DNA of 64,000 nucleotides from Varibaculum massiliense (GTDB taxonomy: Bacteria > Actinomycetota > Actinomycetes > Actinomycetales > Actinomycetaceae). A program made the translations under genes and the position numbers. The stretch is taken from positions 1,736,001 to 1,800,000 of the forward strand of contig NZ_FNWI01000004.1 in assembly GCF_900106855.1 (NCBI RefSeq), written 5' to 3'. Positions 9,059-17,171 of the stretch are shown here, in pieces. Position 1 is the stretch's first letter; each line of letters opens with the position of its first letter. The notes under the pieces are model-generated. The model did no database searches and was not told the origin of the DNA. It saw nothing but the letters and a program-made list of their open reading frames with translations.

Positions 9059-9077
9059 CCATAGCGAGCCATCATTT
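9059..9077. repeat. 19-bp direct repeat, left copy
   Basis: CCATAGCGAGCCATCATTT occurs here and again at 9848-9866, where it encodes the C-terminal MMARYG of the RelB-type antitoxin and the start of relE. Read on the minus strand, this left copy also gives an MMARYG string, followed by unrelated residues. It looks like a remnant of an antitoxin gene end left after recombination. The remaining bases of 8996-9200 hold no other recognisable gene. Confidence 0.6.
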
Positions 9078-9200
9078 TCAGGCCTTTGCCGGCATATGCA
9101 ATTCTTGGCGGTGATTCGGTGCGGAGAACAAGGGAAAGCTCTTGAATTTGTACTGACAGCTATTTTAAAATGTATGTGCAAATGTTGGAAGGAGGGGCTG

Positions 9201-9473
9201 ATGGGAGCTAGCACTTTAACTGTCAGAATTGATAGCGGGTTAAAAGAAGAAACAGCGAAAGTGGTGGAGAACTACGGTCTTGATTTGTCGTCGGTGATCC
9301 GCGCATTTTTCACTGAAATAGTGAACACTGAGTCCATCCCGCTATCCTTCGATTACCGGCGACCTAATGCCGAGAGTCTGGAAGCTATTCGTGAAACCGA
9401 GCAGATGATCGCGCGCGGTGAAGGTAAAACCTATGTAAGTGGTCGGGATGTTATCGAAGCAGCGTTAGCATGA
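9201..9473 (+). CDS. dinJ: RelB/DinJ family antitoxin
   Basis: The 90-residue protein has a ribbon-helix-helix N-terminus (TLTVRIDSGLKEETAKVVENYGLDLSSVIRAFF) typical of RelB/DinJ antitoxins and a C-terminal tail that would cover the toxin. The start at 9201 is chosen because GGAGGGG lies directly upstream; an in-frame start at 9096 lacks one. It overlaps the downstream toxin gene by four bases (ATGA). DinJ-type antitoxins repress their own promoter together with the toxin. The toxin here is truncated. Confidence 0.85.
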   Translation: MGASTLTVRIDSGLKEETAKVVENYGLDLSSVIRAFFTEIVNTESIPLSFDYRRPNAESLEAIRETEQMIARGEGKTYVSGRDVIEAALA

Positions 9474-9634
9474 ATGGGAGGCTTACAGCCAAGTTCACTT
9501 CTGCTTTTAGTAGGGATCTAAAGAAAAAAGCTGCTAAAAGACAGTGGAATCTCGATGAACTGGAGGCTGTCATTGATCTGATTTTAGAAAACTCGCGTGA
9601 ATCGCTCGGTGTCCTAAATCAATTGCGAGGATAA
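9470..9634 (+). pseudogene. yafQ: Truncated YafQ-like toxin
   Basis: The 54-residue frame starts in the antitoxin stop and carries the YafQ-type N-terminus (FTSAFSRDLKKKAAKRQWNLDELEAVIDLIL). YafQ mRNA endonucleases are about 90 residues long. The C-terminal half with its catalytic His/Asp region is missing: after about residue 47 the frame enters the antisense strand of the convergent relE gene and stops. It is probably non-toxic, so the antitoxin may survive only as a regulator or as an anti-addiction gene. Confidence 0.8.
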
Positions 9635-9851
9635 GCAGCTGTGAGTCCACGATGTCGCAGATAACCCGGTAGTTTCCCACGCGATAACGCCAGTAGCCGG
9701 TTAGTTCGCCTTTCAGGGCTTTACCTTTTGGGCGGGGGTTATCTAGCAGGCTAACGGTATGGAGTTCTTTTAGGATCCGCTTCGCGGAGGTAGCGTCAAT
9801 CTTGCTTAGAGCCTTTTCTGCGCGCCGGGTGAAATCAATTTTCCATACCAT
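9570..9851 (-). CDS. relE: RelE/ParE-superfamily toxin
   Basis: The 93-residue protein matches RelE-type mRNA interferases (FTRRAEKALSKID...RPKGKALKGELTGYWRYRVGNYRVICDI). The family usually ends soon after a GHR motif with E/D-V-Y-R/K. Here GHR is followed by AIHASFLKSDQ, residues read from the antisense of the truncated yafQ, so the natural C-terminus may have been replaced at the junction near 9600. The start overlaps the antitoxin stop by 17 bases, as in many relBE pairs. Confidence 0.85.
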   Translation of the reverse strand: MVWKIDFTRRAEKALSKIDATSAKRILKELHTVSLLDNPRPKGKALKGELTGYWRYRVGNYRVICDIVDSQLLILAIDLGHRAIHASFLKSDQ

Positions 9852-10110
9852 AGCGAGCCATCATTTCTTCTAGGCTAACGGTGTCGAGCCGTCCTGCTCG
9901 GTAGGCTGTCGAATCTCGATGTAAAGCGCGTGCGTAATCTGATACTGGCGCCGCTACTTCGAAGGGGATGCGTCTCTCGGTACCAACTTTCTTTGCAAAA
10001 ATCGTAAAGGCGGCGGTAAGAGTCAACCCCATAGCTTTACAAGCATCTTCCATCGACTCTTTCACATCAGTATCGAGCTTAAAATTAACATTTGATGTTG
10101 TTGATTTCAT
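9835..10110 (-). CDS. relB: RelB/DinJ family antitoxin
   Basis: This 91-residue antitoxin has a ribbon-helix-helix N-terminus (SNVNFKLDTDVKESMEDACKAMGLTLTAAFTIFAKKV) and the C-terminal LEEMMARYGMEN seen in RelB/DinJ proteins. It precedes and overlaps the relE toxin gene. GGAGGA upstream of the ATG is a good ribosome binding site. The A/T-rich region 10111-10200 should hold its autoregulated promoter. Confidence 0.88.
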   Translation of the reverse strand: MKSTTSNVNFKLDTDVKESMEDACKAMGLTLTAAFTIFAKKVGTERRIPFEVAAPVSDYARALHRDSTAYRAGRLDTVSLEEMMARYGMEN

Positions 10111-10328
10111 TATATATCCTCCTTTTTATAGCTATTGTCAGTTTACTTCATTATTTAACATATGTAATCCATTATTCTGCTGGCTGTTCAAAGTGCGGGG
10201 ATTAACGACTGTAAGCTGTCTAATTCCGGGCGGTGGTTCCGTAAGGGACGCAAGGGAAAGCGAGATACGGAATTTTCCGGTATTCTGACTGAGAGATTTT
10301 TGGTTTTTACAAGATGGGAGCAGCGGTT

Positions 10329-10538
10329 ATGCGGTGGTACGAGAATCCCGATCTGTACTGGGTTATTGGTTGCTGCTTAGCGGGTTGTAGTGGAGTTTTC
10401 GCGGTACTACTGTTCTGCGGTGCAGTCAGCGTTATTACTGGTGTAGCTAATATTCTTTCTACTTTAGCTCTCGCGATTACCTGTTATGTTTTGTGCTATC
10501 GCTTCAAACGTTCTGCACCTGACTCAGATGAAAACTAA
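10329..10538 (+). CDS. Small membrane protein, unknown
   Basis: The 69-residue protein has two long hydrophobic segments (about residues 10-35 and 37-55) and a polar, charged C-terminus. ATG at 10329 is preferred over 10314 because GGGAG lies eight bases upstream. I do not recognise a family. Its stop codon TAA is also the first three bases of a perfect 19-bp tandem repeat, so it sits right at the suspected chromosome-element boundary. Confidence 0.5.
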   Translation: MRWYENPDLYWVIGCCLAGCSGVFAVLLFCGAVSVITGVANILSTLALAITCYVLCYRFKRSAPDSDEN

Positions 10539-10573
10539 GTAAACTGTGCCACTATAAGTAAACTGTGCCACTA
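10536..10573. repeat. Perfect tandem 19-bp repeat at the suspected left boundary
   Basis: TAAGTAAACTGTGCCACTA is present twice head to tail (10536-10554 and 10555-10573). The first copy overlaps the stop codon of the small membrane gene. Sequence style changes to the right of it. It may mark an insertion-sequence footprint or an attachment-site region. Confidence 0.7.
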
Positions 10574-10929
10574 GAAGAGGTCATTCTGAGATCCAGTTCG
10601 GGTGAGTGCCAGAAGCAGCTCGCTTCGAGCGGGTGTTCCGTCGCTGCGCTCCCTACGACCCTTCCTCACTCCGGTCACAAGCATTCAAGCGCGTTCCGCG
10701 CTTGTGCTTGCACCTCCGTTCGGAGACTTAGACGTCGAAAATGATAAAAGCCGCATGAGCCCTTGAACCCCTGTTGAGCAGGGGTTTTGTCGTTTCTGAG
10801 GCTGTTCGTTGGGGTGCTGGACGTCCGGTGATCTGGTGCTCGTCGCCATGACGTCCGCGCCGCAGGTGCACGTTTCTGGTTGAGGGGGTCTGCTGGTGGG
10901 CTTGCGTTAGCGGGTACCTAGTGCGGGGG
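10539..10929. other. Gene-free boundary region with a terminator
   Basis: After the tandem repeat, this region contains several GC-rich dyads (near 10690-10720) and a good plus-strand Rho-independent terminator: AACCCCTG (10766-10773), loop TTGAG, CAGGGGTT, then TTTT ending at 10788. No tRNA end or other classical attachment gene is recognisable, and no protein-coding region is supported. It separates chromosome from the defence operon. Confidence 0.5.
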
Positions 10930-13572
10930 TTAGAACATAAAAGCTGGCATCGAGAAGGCTTCTGGCACGTTGTATCTGATTTCGTTGGCTTCTTTGCGGA
11001 CGTTGATGTTCGAGCTTTCGAGGAGAATCGGGTTCAGGTAGGGCTTTCCTTCGTGAAGGAAGATCGCATTGAAGACGTTGGTTCGAATGTAGGTGGCGCT
11101 CTCGCGGGTGAATCCGAGTCGTTGGAGAAGGATGGTTTCCTGCTTTGTCGTGCCGTATTCGATGTACTCGTACCAGTCGTTGTCGAACTGCTCTTTTCCG
11201 TGGACCTTCTTGTATTCGTTGGAGAATTTGAGGAAGTAGTTCGACAGACTGAAGAGGATGACATCTTCAAGAACTTTCAGGATTTCACTGATAACGATGT
11301 TGCGGTGCTGGAGCGTGTTCTCGTAACGGATCTCTCCTTGCCCTTTGATGTAGAGCGTTCCTTGTTGCAGGCGGTACTGGAGGGCACGGTTCATGATCGA
11401 ACGGAGTCCGTGACCTTCCATCCATTGTGTGAGTAATACGGTGTACCAGCGCAGCATCGTGAGTTGGTTGCTGTACTTATCTGTTTTTCCGAGTGTTTCG
11501 GGGTCGTAGACGCGCCATTTGAAGATTGAGGCGAGCCTTTGGAGAAACGCGAGAGTTTCGTCGTAGTTGAACTTCCCGTCCGGGGAGATGTGTGGGTATT
11601 TGAGTCCGGCTCGGACAGCTTGAGTTAAGGATTCTGCTTGGTCGACAGATACGTTGATGTCGTCGTCTTGTTGCCCTTCTCGGTGCGCGAAGGATTCGCG
11701 GATTTGGCTGACGGTTTGGTCGTCGAGGTAGTCGGAGAATTCTTCACGCACTAGGCTTTGACGTCCTGTGGTGATGTCGCGCAAGAGCATGAGGCCGAAT
11801 TTGCGCTTCATGTTGTAGCGCTCGTAGCTTTCATCTCCCTTGGCGAACTCAATCTGTCCTTCTTGAAGATCAGCAACGACTCCTTGCTTCATTTTCTTGC
11901 TGATAATTTGTGAGTCAGTTTGCACAGATAGCTTCTGTGCAGGAACATTCGCTTGCAGGAGTTCCTTGGCCTGTCGCTCGGATGCAAGTTGGTCGCCCAC
12001 GATGATGAATACGTTGCCGTAGAGGTTGAACTCGATACGCCCGACTCGGCCGATCAGGTTCTTAAAGTCGACTGCTGTCATTCCTGCTCTGCCGATTTTG
12101 TTGGTTGTGATGACGAGGTTGTCGGCGGGAAGGTTGACTCCTTCTAGAAGCGTGCTGGTACAAAATAGTGTCGAGATTTTACCTTCGCGGAACAGACCTT
12201 CGATGCGTTCGCGGATTGCTGGTGGAAGGTAGCCGATATGGTAGCTGACGCCTCTACGGATGAGACCACTGAGGTAGTAGTCCTCGTGGACGTCGCGTTC
12301 TATATCTTTTGCGAGAGCGTCCAAGTCTTTATCGTTGAGGTCTGCCAAACCCTGGGCATAGTCACGCGCCGCTTGCACTGCGTGATGTCGGGCAGCATGA
12401 AACACGATGGTTTGCCCACGATGATCTGAACCTCGTGATGATTCACTAACAAATCGGGTTACATCCTGTGCGGTAGCGTCCTGAGCTTGAAGCGAGGCTA
12501 GGTGCGTGAATTCTTGGGTGTGGTCGTTGTAACTGGAAATGGTGTTCTCGTGCAGGTTGACGAGGTATTTGAACTGCGCGACTGGCGAATACTGCGTTGC
12601 GACCGCGTTGGTCTCATTCTCGTCAGAGTTAGGATCAACCAGCCTTAGGAATACCTCTGGGTTGGGAATGTTGGGTGAAGCGAAGACGAAGTGCGGTGGC
12701 CTGTGGCGGTGTTGAAGGATTGTCACGGTTTGGTAGTAGAACGGGGCGCGGCTGTTCTTGCATGAGAGTTTGTGTGATTCGTCGAAAAAGACGTACTCGA
12801 ATTCGATCGCAGGTTTGCCGATCAGAAGGTAAAGCAGACGTTCTGGGGTGAGTACGAAGATGAAGTTGTGATCGCCTTCGAGCACGATGTCACCGGCGGC
12901 ACTGACGATTCGGTAGTTGTGTCGTTCTAGGTCTTCGCCAAGGTCAGCGATCAGTTTCGATCGGGTCTCGTTAATCAGCGCTTTTGACGGCACGATGATC
13001 GCAAAGTTGGCCTTCACCCCGGATTTGATCTGGTTGGTGATGAAGGTGCGCATGATGAAGGACTTGCCCAAGGATGTTGGGGCTGAGAAGGAAAACTTGC
13101 CGTCGGTGAGGCGGTCGTAGATTTTCTTTTGCGGCGCGAAGAACTTCATCGTTTTGTCACCGGGCACGGTGAGGTACTCGGCCTGGTAAGCATTGAATGC
13201 GGCGTCAAGGATGCCTGCATCGGAAGTCACGCCCAACTGCTTCAGGCCTGGGTAGTTGCCTAACGTGGTGAAGATTGCAGGTACATATGCTTTCGTTCGC
13301 GCATCTTGTGGGTAGAGGATGTGGCACAGGAGTGCGATTTCTTGCGCCCACACCCTATGCCGGTCACGGTTGGTGGGGTGGGTTGATTTCGAGAGCAGGT
13401 CTGCGAACCGCAGGGCTGCTTCAAGATCCACGTCGTATGGTTGACGATTCGCCAGCCCCAACCGATGTAAGCCGTAGTTGTGGAGCAGGTTTGCGTACAG
13501 CTGTTTGAGGAATTCGTTGGAGTCGATGTCGGAAAATACGAGATCGCCGACGGTTACTTGCTTGTCAGACAT
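10930..13572 (-). CDS. hamB: HamB-like DEAD/DEAH helicase (Hachiman defence)
   Basis: The start at 13572 (MSDKQVTVGD) gives 880 residues. A superfamily 2 helicase core is visible: motif I SAPTSLGKS (residues 163-171), motif Ia VPSKALI, motif II DESH (264-267), and downstream helicase motifs with LLEGVNLPA and LIGRVGR. HamB is the helicase partner of the HamA nuclease and in known Hachiman systems senses damaged or unusual DNA. It overlaps the hamA stop by eight bases and is the last gene of a six-gene operon. The family call rests on the pairing with a DUF1837 protein as much as on the helicase itself. Confidence 0.82.
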   Translation of the reverse strand: MSDKQVTVGDLVFSDIDSNEFLKQLYANLLHNYGLHRLGLANRQPYDVDLEAALRFADLLSKSTHPTNRDRHRVWAQEIALLCHILYPQDARTKAYVPAIFTTLGNYPGLKQLGVTSDAGILDAAFNAYQAEYLTVPGDKTMKFFAPQKKIYDRLTDGKFSFSAPTSLGKSFIMRTFITNQIKSGVKANFAIIVPSKALINETRSKLIADLGEDLERHNYRIVSAAGDIVLEGDHNFIFVLTPERLLYLLIGKPAIEFEYVFFDESHKLSCKNSRAPFYYQTVTILQHRHRPPHFVFASPNIPNPEVFLRLVDPNSDENETNAVATQYSPVAQFKYLVNLHENTISSYNDHTQEFTHLASLQAQDATAQDVTRFVSESSRGSDHRGQTIVFHAARHHAVQAARDYAQGLADLNDKDLDALAKDIERDVHEDYYLSGLIRRGVSYHIGYLPPAIRERIEGLFREGKISTLFCTSTLLEGVNLPADNLVITTNKIGRAGMTAVDFKNLIGRVGRIEFNLYGNVFIIVGDQLASERQAKELLQANVPAQKLSVQTDSQIISKKMKQGVVADLQEGQIEFAKGDESYERYNMKRKFGLMLLRDITTGRQSLVREEFSDYLDDQTVSQIRESFAHREGQQDDDINVSVDQAESLTQAVRAGLKYPHISPDGKFNYDETLAFLQRLASIFKWRVYDPETLGKTDKYSNQLTMLRWYTVLLTQWMEGHGLRSIMNRALQYRLQQGTLYIKGQGEIRYENTLQHRNIVISEILKVLEDVILFSLSNYFLKFSNEYKKVHGKEQFDNDWYEYIEYGTTKQETILLQRLGFTRESATYIRTNVFNAIFLHEGKPYLNPILLESSNINVRKEANEIRYNVPEAFSMPAFMF

Positions 13573-14485
13573 GGCTACCACCTGGCCCGTCCACGAGCCC
13601 ATCCATGATTGCGACCGCGTCAACGTCTACTTCATTGAGGGGCAAAACGTAAATGTAGAACGAGTAGTTATCTAGGTTTCGGGTGTTGATCTCGTTGGCG
13701 ATCATTTGGGCGTGCGCTGCGATATCACCCTGCATTTTCTGATCGAGTGCAGACCGATACTGCTGGTTGCCATAGTTTTTCGGATCTAAACCGATGTCGT
13801 AGCCCAGGAACATCGAATAGGCAGTATCGAACACGGGTGCCCCACCCGGCTTCGGGATTAGCAGATCTTTCACGTAGCTTGCTGTTGCTGGGTCGAGGGT
13901 CTTGGTGAACACGGTCTGCTCGGCGAGCTGAACCTCGTCTGAGCGATTCTGTTCTATATCTACAACGCGGTCGAATGCTGCAGTGATAGCATCCCCAATG
14001 TTGCCGACCACGCTGGAGGTTCCAAACACGATACTGCTGGTGGTTCGCTGACCGTCTGGTGTGAGTAGGTGGATGGCGTCACAGCGGCTGTGGATCTGAC
14101 CTCGGGCCTGGTTGAGCTCGATCTTGCTCAGCACTTTGGGTGCTTCGAGGATTTGTTCGAGCAGGACGTAGAGCAAGATTTCGCCCAGCCCCATGCCGTC
14201 TTGTTGTGAACGCATCCGGTTCACCGCGTCGAGAGCGACCTCTTCGAGATCGTCTCGTTGCTTATAGCCTTCGTATTCGGCGCGGGAGAAGACGTAGCGT
14301 CCAACGTTGCGTTTGAGGAACTTGACGAGGGCTGTGTGGTCGAAGCGGTTGTTTTGGACAGACAGGTGGAACAGGCGTAACTGTTCGTCGTTTCGAAGAC
14401 CTAACATGTTCGAATGCGCCACCTCGGTGAACGTGGACGCAAACGTGTCACCGCGCAGCGTTGGCGTGATCGTTGCCTGTGCCAT
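13565..14485 (-). CDS. hamA: HamA-like DUF1837 protein with altered nuclease motif
   Basis: The start at 14485 has GGGAGAAG upstream and gives 306 residues. The DUF1837 signature is clear: GEILLYVLLEQILEAPKVLSKIE at 101-123, then CDAIHLL at 135-141 and a beta strand SIVFGTSS at 151-158, followed by GDAITAAFDRV. In HamA nucleases the strand normally ends in G-E-x-K, which supplies the PD-(D/E)xK catalytic Glu and Lys. Here the corresponding residues read Thr156 and Ser158, so cleavage may be lost or altered. The adjacent helicase supports a Hachiman identity. Confidence 0.8.
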   Translation of the reverse strand: MAQATITPTLRGDTFASTFTEVAHSNMLGLRNDEQLRLFHLSVQNNRFDHTALVKFLKRNVGRYVFSRAEYEGYKQRDDLEEVALDAVNRMRSQQDGMGLGEILLYVLLEQILEAPKVLSKIELNQARGQIHSRCDAIHLLTPDGQRTTSSIVFGTSSVVGNIGDAITAAFDRVVDIEQNRSDEVQLAEQTVFTKTLDPATASYVKDLLIPKPGGAPVFDTAYSMFLGYDIGLDPKNYGNQQYRSALDQKMQGDIAAHAQMIANEINTRNLDNYSFYIYVLPLNEVDVDAVAIMDGLVDGPGGSHV

Positions 14486-14516
14486 CTCGTCTTCTCCCAA
14501 GAGGTGTCCTTCCCGC

Positions 14517-17159
14517 CTACAGCTTTTCGAGGATACGCACGAGCTCCGACAAAGTAACCGCCCCGTCAGGTGGAGTGACGCCATCTTCGAAGACCATGTA
14601 GTAGCGATAACCATTGCCAGACATGTTCGCCCACGCCCGCCCGAGCCTGATCTTGCGGTTAGAATCGTCGTTCTTCAAATGCTCGCCCTTGGTCTCGACA
14701 ACCACGATGGTGCCGCTGGTGGTCATCACGACGAAATCTGGGTAGTGGTTGAACGGCCCGTTGAGGCAAAAGCCCTTGCGTTCAATGACACGGTGCCACC
14801 AGCGAACGTTGTCCATTCCAGAGAAGCGACCAGCGAGTTCGAGCTCAAAGCCGTTCATCTTGTCTTCGGCCTCATACAGGGAGCCGCCAATCAGGGAGGA
14901 AGCATGAACGGGCTGGATCGCTTTCGGGAACGCATAGAGCGGTTGAACATCAACGCGGCGGGTCTCGATGTCCTCATAGAACCTCTTGACCTTGTGCGCT
15001 TCCAAAAGACCGTCAATTTTCTGTTTGACCTTGCTTGCTACCGCATGCGGGTGTTCTTGATAGGTCAGCAGTTGCTCGGTGCCGAAGGCCTCAACCATCC
15101 GCACGATGTATGCGCGCAAGTCAGAGTCAGTGATCGAATTGATCGGTTTGATCCGTTGGTAGATCGCTTCAGCTGTGTTACGTTTTTGTCCTTCGATGCT
15201 CAGTTTCGAGAAGTGTTCGCGCATGAACTTTTGGTCGGTGCTCGACATCCGGAAGGCTTTAGGAACCTCGGAGTCCTTTCGCACGTCGATCTTGTACATC
15301 TGTTCATCTGCCGTCGACAAGTCGATATCGATGTCTTTCGTAGCCAAGTCGAAGTCACCTGCTAGTGCCTCGTGCTTGAGCTCGTTGTATCCCTCATGAG
15401 CGGTCGGGAACAATGCTGATCCGGGTTCTTGGATGACGAATTGGGGAAGGCGAAGGGTTTCGATCTCGTCAGCGAATTCGGGGTTGACGAAGCTCGTGTC
15501 CACAGCATCCTCCAAATCCGAGGGAACGTAACCCTCACCCATCTGGGCGGCTTCTTCGGCCTCCTGCTCATAGTCCGCACCCTGCTGAGCCGCCTGCTCG
15601 ATCATCGAAGCAACCGTCAGATCCGGCGAAGGCTCTGGTGAACTAGCGGATTCTTCGCGCGCATCCAGATCAGCTGCAACCTGTTCTTCATCGAACTCCA
15701 GGAACTCTTCAACGTCCATACCTTCCACTGAGTCTGACGACGTAGGGGCAGGTTTGCTGGACTGGTTCGCACCAGTGAAGTCGAAAGCTACTTGATCGGC
15801 TGTACGGAAGTCGCGCTTGGAGAATCCGGCACTGTTGAGCCCTGCAACGATCTGTTTGAGCGTGACGCCGAAATCGTTCGAGGAGGTCAACACGTAACTC
15901 ATGTTTAACAACGTATTCGGCTGCTTCTTCGCGTGGGGTTGGCGCAGAACACGGCCAAGGATCTGTTCAACATCAACCTGGCTGGTTTTGTTCGCCAACG
16001 ACGCCAGAATGTAGGCGAAGGGGCAGTCCCAACCTTCCTTCAACGCGTTCACGGTGATGATGAACCTGATCGGACACTCCTCGCTGAGCAGATCCACGCC
16101 CTTGAGCTCGTTTACGTCGGCGGTCTTGATCGCGATCTGCTCTGCAGGAATACCAGCCTTAACCAGCTTGTCACGCAGCCGCTCAAACGAAGTCGCATCC
16201 TCGCTCGTCTTCGGCTGAGCCTGGAACAACACGATCGGGCGAATATAAGCGCCACCATTCTCATACTGCTGTGTAGCGGCGACCTCTAGAGAACGGCGAA
16301 GATCGATCGCATCCGTAACAACATCCTTTTGCGAGGACCGGTTATACGCAATGACCGGAAGTTTAACCATGCTCTCGTTCTTGAGCGAGAGCGCATCCAC
16401 ATACGAGATCACGTTCGCTTGCCGCTTCGGGGTCGCGGTCAAATCAAGAATGAACGCTGGGTTAAAATTCGTGAGCATCTCTTGGCTTAACGTGCTCGTC
16501 GCGTGATGCGACTCATCCACGATCACCACCGGATTCAACTGGTTAATCACCTGAAACAAAGCCGTCTCATCCGCGTTCTCGATCAGCTGCTCCGGGGCAC
16601 CAAACGCAGTCGAGAACGACGCCAGATTCCCATTGGCCTGGTATGCCTTGCGCCCGTCCTTTGTCCGTGAGCGGAACGAGTCATACGAGAGCACCATCAC
16701 CGACAACTGCTCAGCCACCGTCGACGGGCTGAAATTCTGCCCCGCCAGCAGCTCTTCCTTCGAATACACCTCAACCCGGCCACCAAAATCAGTATTCAAC
16801 TTCTGCCGATACGGGTGCGAGGAATTCTTCAACGCCGCCAACGTCTGCGTCAAAATCGAATCCGACGGCACCAGCCACACCACAGCCTGTTTCCGCGTCG
16901 GCGGCAAAGCCTCAAAAATCGGCTTCACCGACGCACACGCCAAAAACGTCTTCCCACCACCAGTTGGGACCTTGTAACACACGTGCGGAACACCATCGAT
17001 CACATTCTGGTAGCCCGGCATCTGCAGGGTGCCAACCTCAATCTGGCGAGACTCCCAAAACATCTTGAAAGCCTCGCTCAGAGTGGGCTGCTCGTTAAGC
17101 TGGGTGAGGTAATCCTCCAGATCGGCAATCACCCGGTTTTGATACTTCTTCAACTCCAT
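14517..17159 (-). CDS. res: Type III restriction enzyme Res subunit (helicase-nuclease)
   Basis: ATG at 17159 is chosen because AAGGAG lies eight bases upstream. The 880-residue protein has motif I PTGGGKT (residues 65-71), motif II DESH, an SF2 motif VI-like region (EQILGRVLRQP), an acidic linker (about residues 460-560) and a C-terminal PD-(D/E)xK endonuclease (HYPDFVV, then VVVETKG). Together with Mod it would cut DNA between head-to-head unmethylated sites after ATP-driven movement. It starts 12 bases after the mod stop. Confidence 0.92.
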   Translation of the reverse strand: MELKKYQNRVIADLEDYLTQLNEQPTLSEAFKMFWESRQIEVGTLQMPGYQNVIDGVPHVCYKVPTGGGKTFLACASVKPIFEALPPTRKQAVVWLVPSDSILTQTLAALKNSSHPYRQKLNTDFGGRVEVYSKEELLAGQNFSPSTVAEQLSVMVLSYDSFRSRTKDGRKAYQANGNLASFSTAFGAPEQLIENADETALFQVINQLNPVVIVDESHHATSTLSQEMLTNFNPAFILDLTATPKRQANVISYVDALSLKNESMVKLPVIAYNRSSQKDVVTDAIDLRRSLEVAATQQYENGGAYIRPIVLFQAQPKTSEDATSFERLRDKLVKAGIPAEQIAIKTADVNELKGVDLLSEECPIRFIITVNALKEGWDCPFAYILASLANKTSQVDVEQILGRVLRQPHAKKQPNTLLNMSYVLTSSNDFGVTLKQIVAGLNSAGFSKRDFRTADQVAFDFTGANQSSKPAPTSSDSVEGMDVEEFLEFDEEQVAADLDAREESASSPEPSPDLTVASMIEQAAQQGADYEQEAEEAAQMGEGYVPSDLEDAVDTSFVNPEFADEIETLRLPQFVIQEPGSALFPTAHEGYNELKHEALAGDFDLATKDIDIDLSTADEQMYKIDVRKDSEVPKAFRMSSTDQKFMREHFSKLSIEGQKRNTAEAIYQRIKPINSITDSDLRAYIVRMVEAFGTEQLLTYQEHPHAVASKVKQKIDGLLEAHKVKRFYEDIETRRVDVQPLYAFPKAIQPVHASSLIGGSLYEAEDKMNGFELELAGRFSGMDNVRWWHRVIERKGFCLNGPFNHYPDFVVMTTSGTIVVVETKGEHLKNDDSNRKIRLGRAWANMSGNGYRYYMVFEDGVTPPDGAVTLSELVRILEKL

Positions 17160-17171
17160 GACCAACACTCC

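Noticed and set aside
10690-10930. Possible tRNA or tmRNA end as attachment site
   Set aside because: The dyads do not fit a cloverleaf, there is no TPsiC arm or CCA-type end; only a terminator is convincing.
14307-15365. Long plus-strand open frame (352 codons) over hamA and res
   Set aside because: It is the antisense of two clear genes, has no ribosome binding site and no recognisable protein; it results from codon bias of the real genes.
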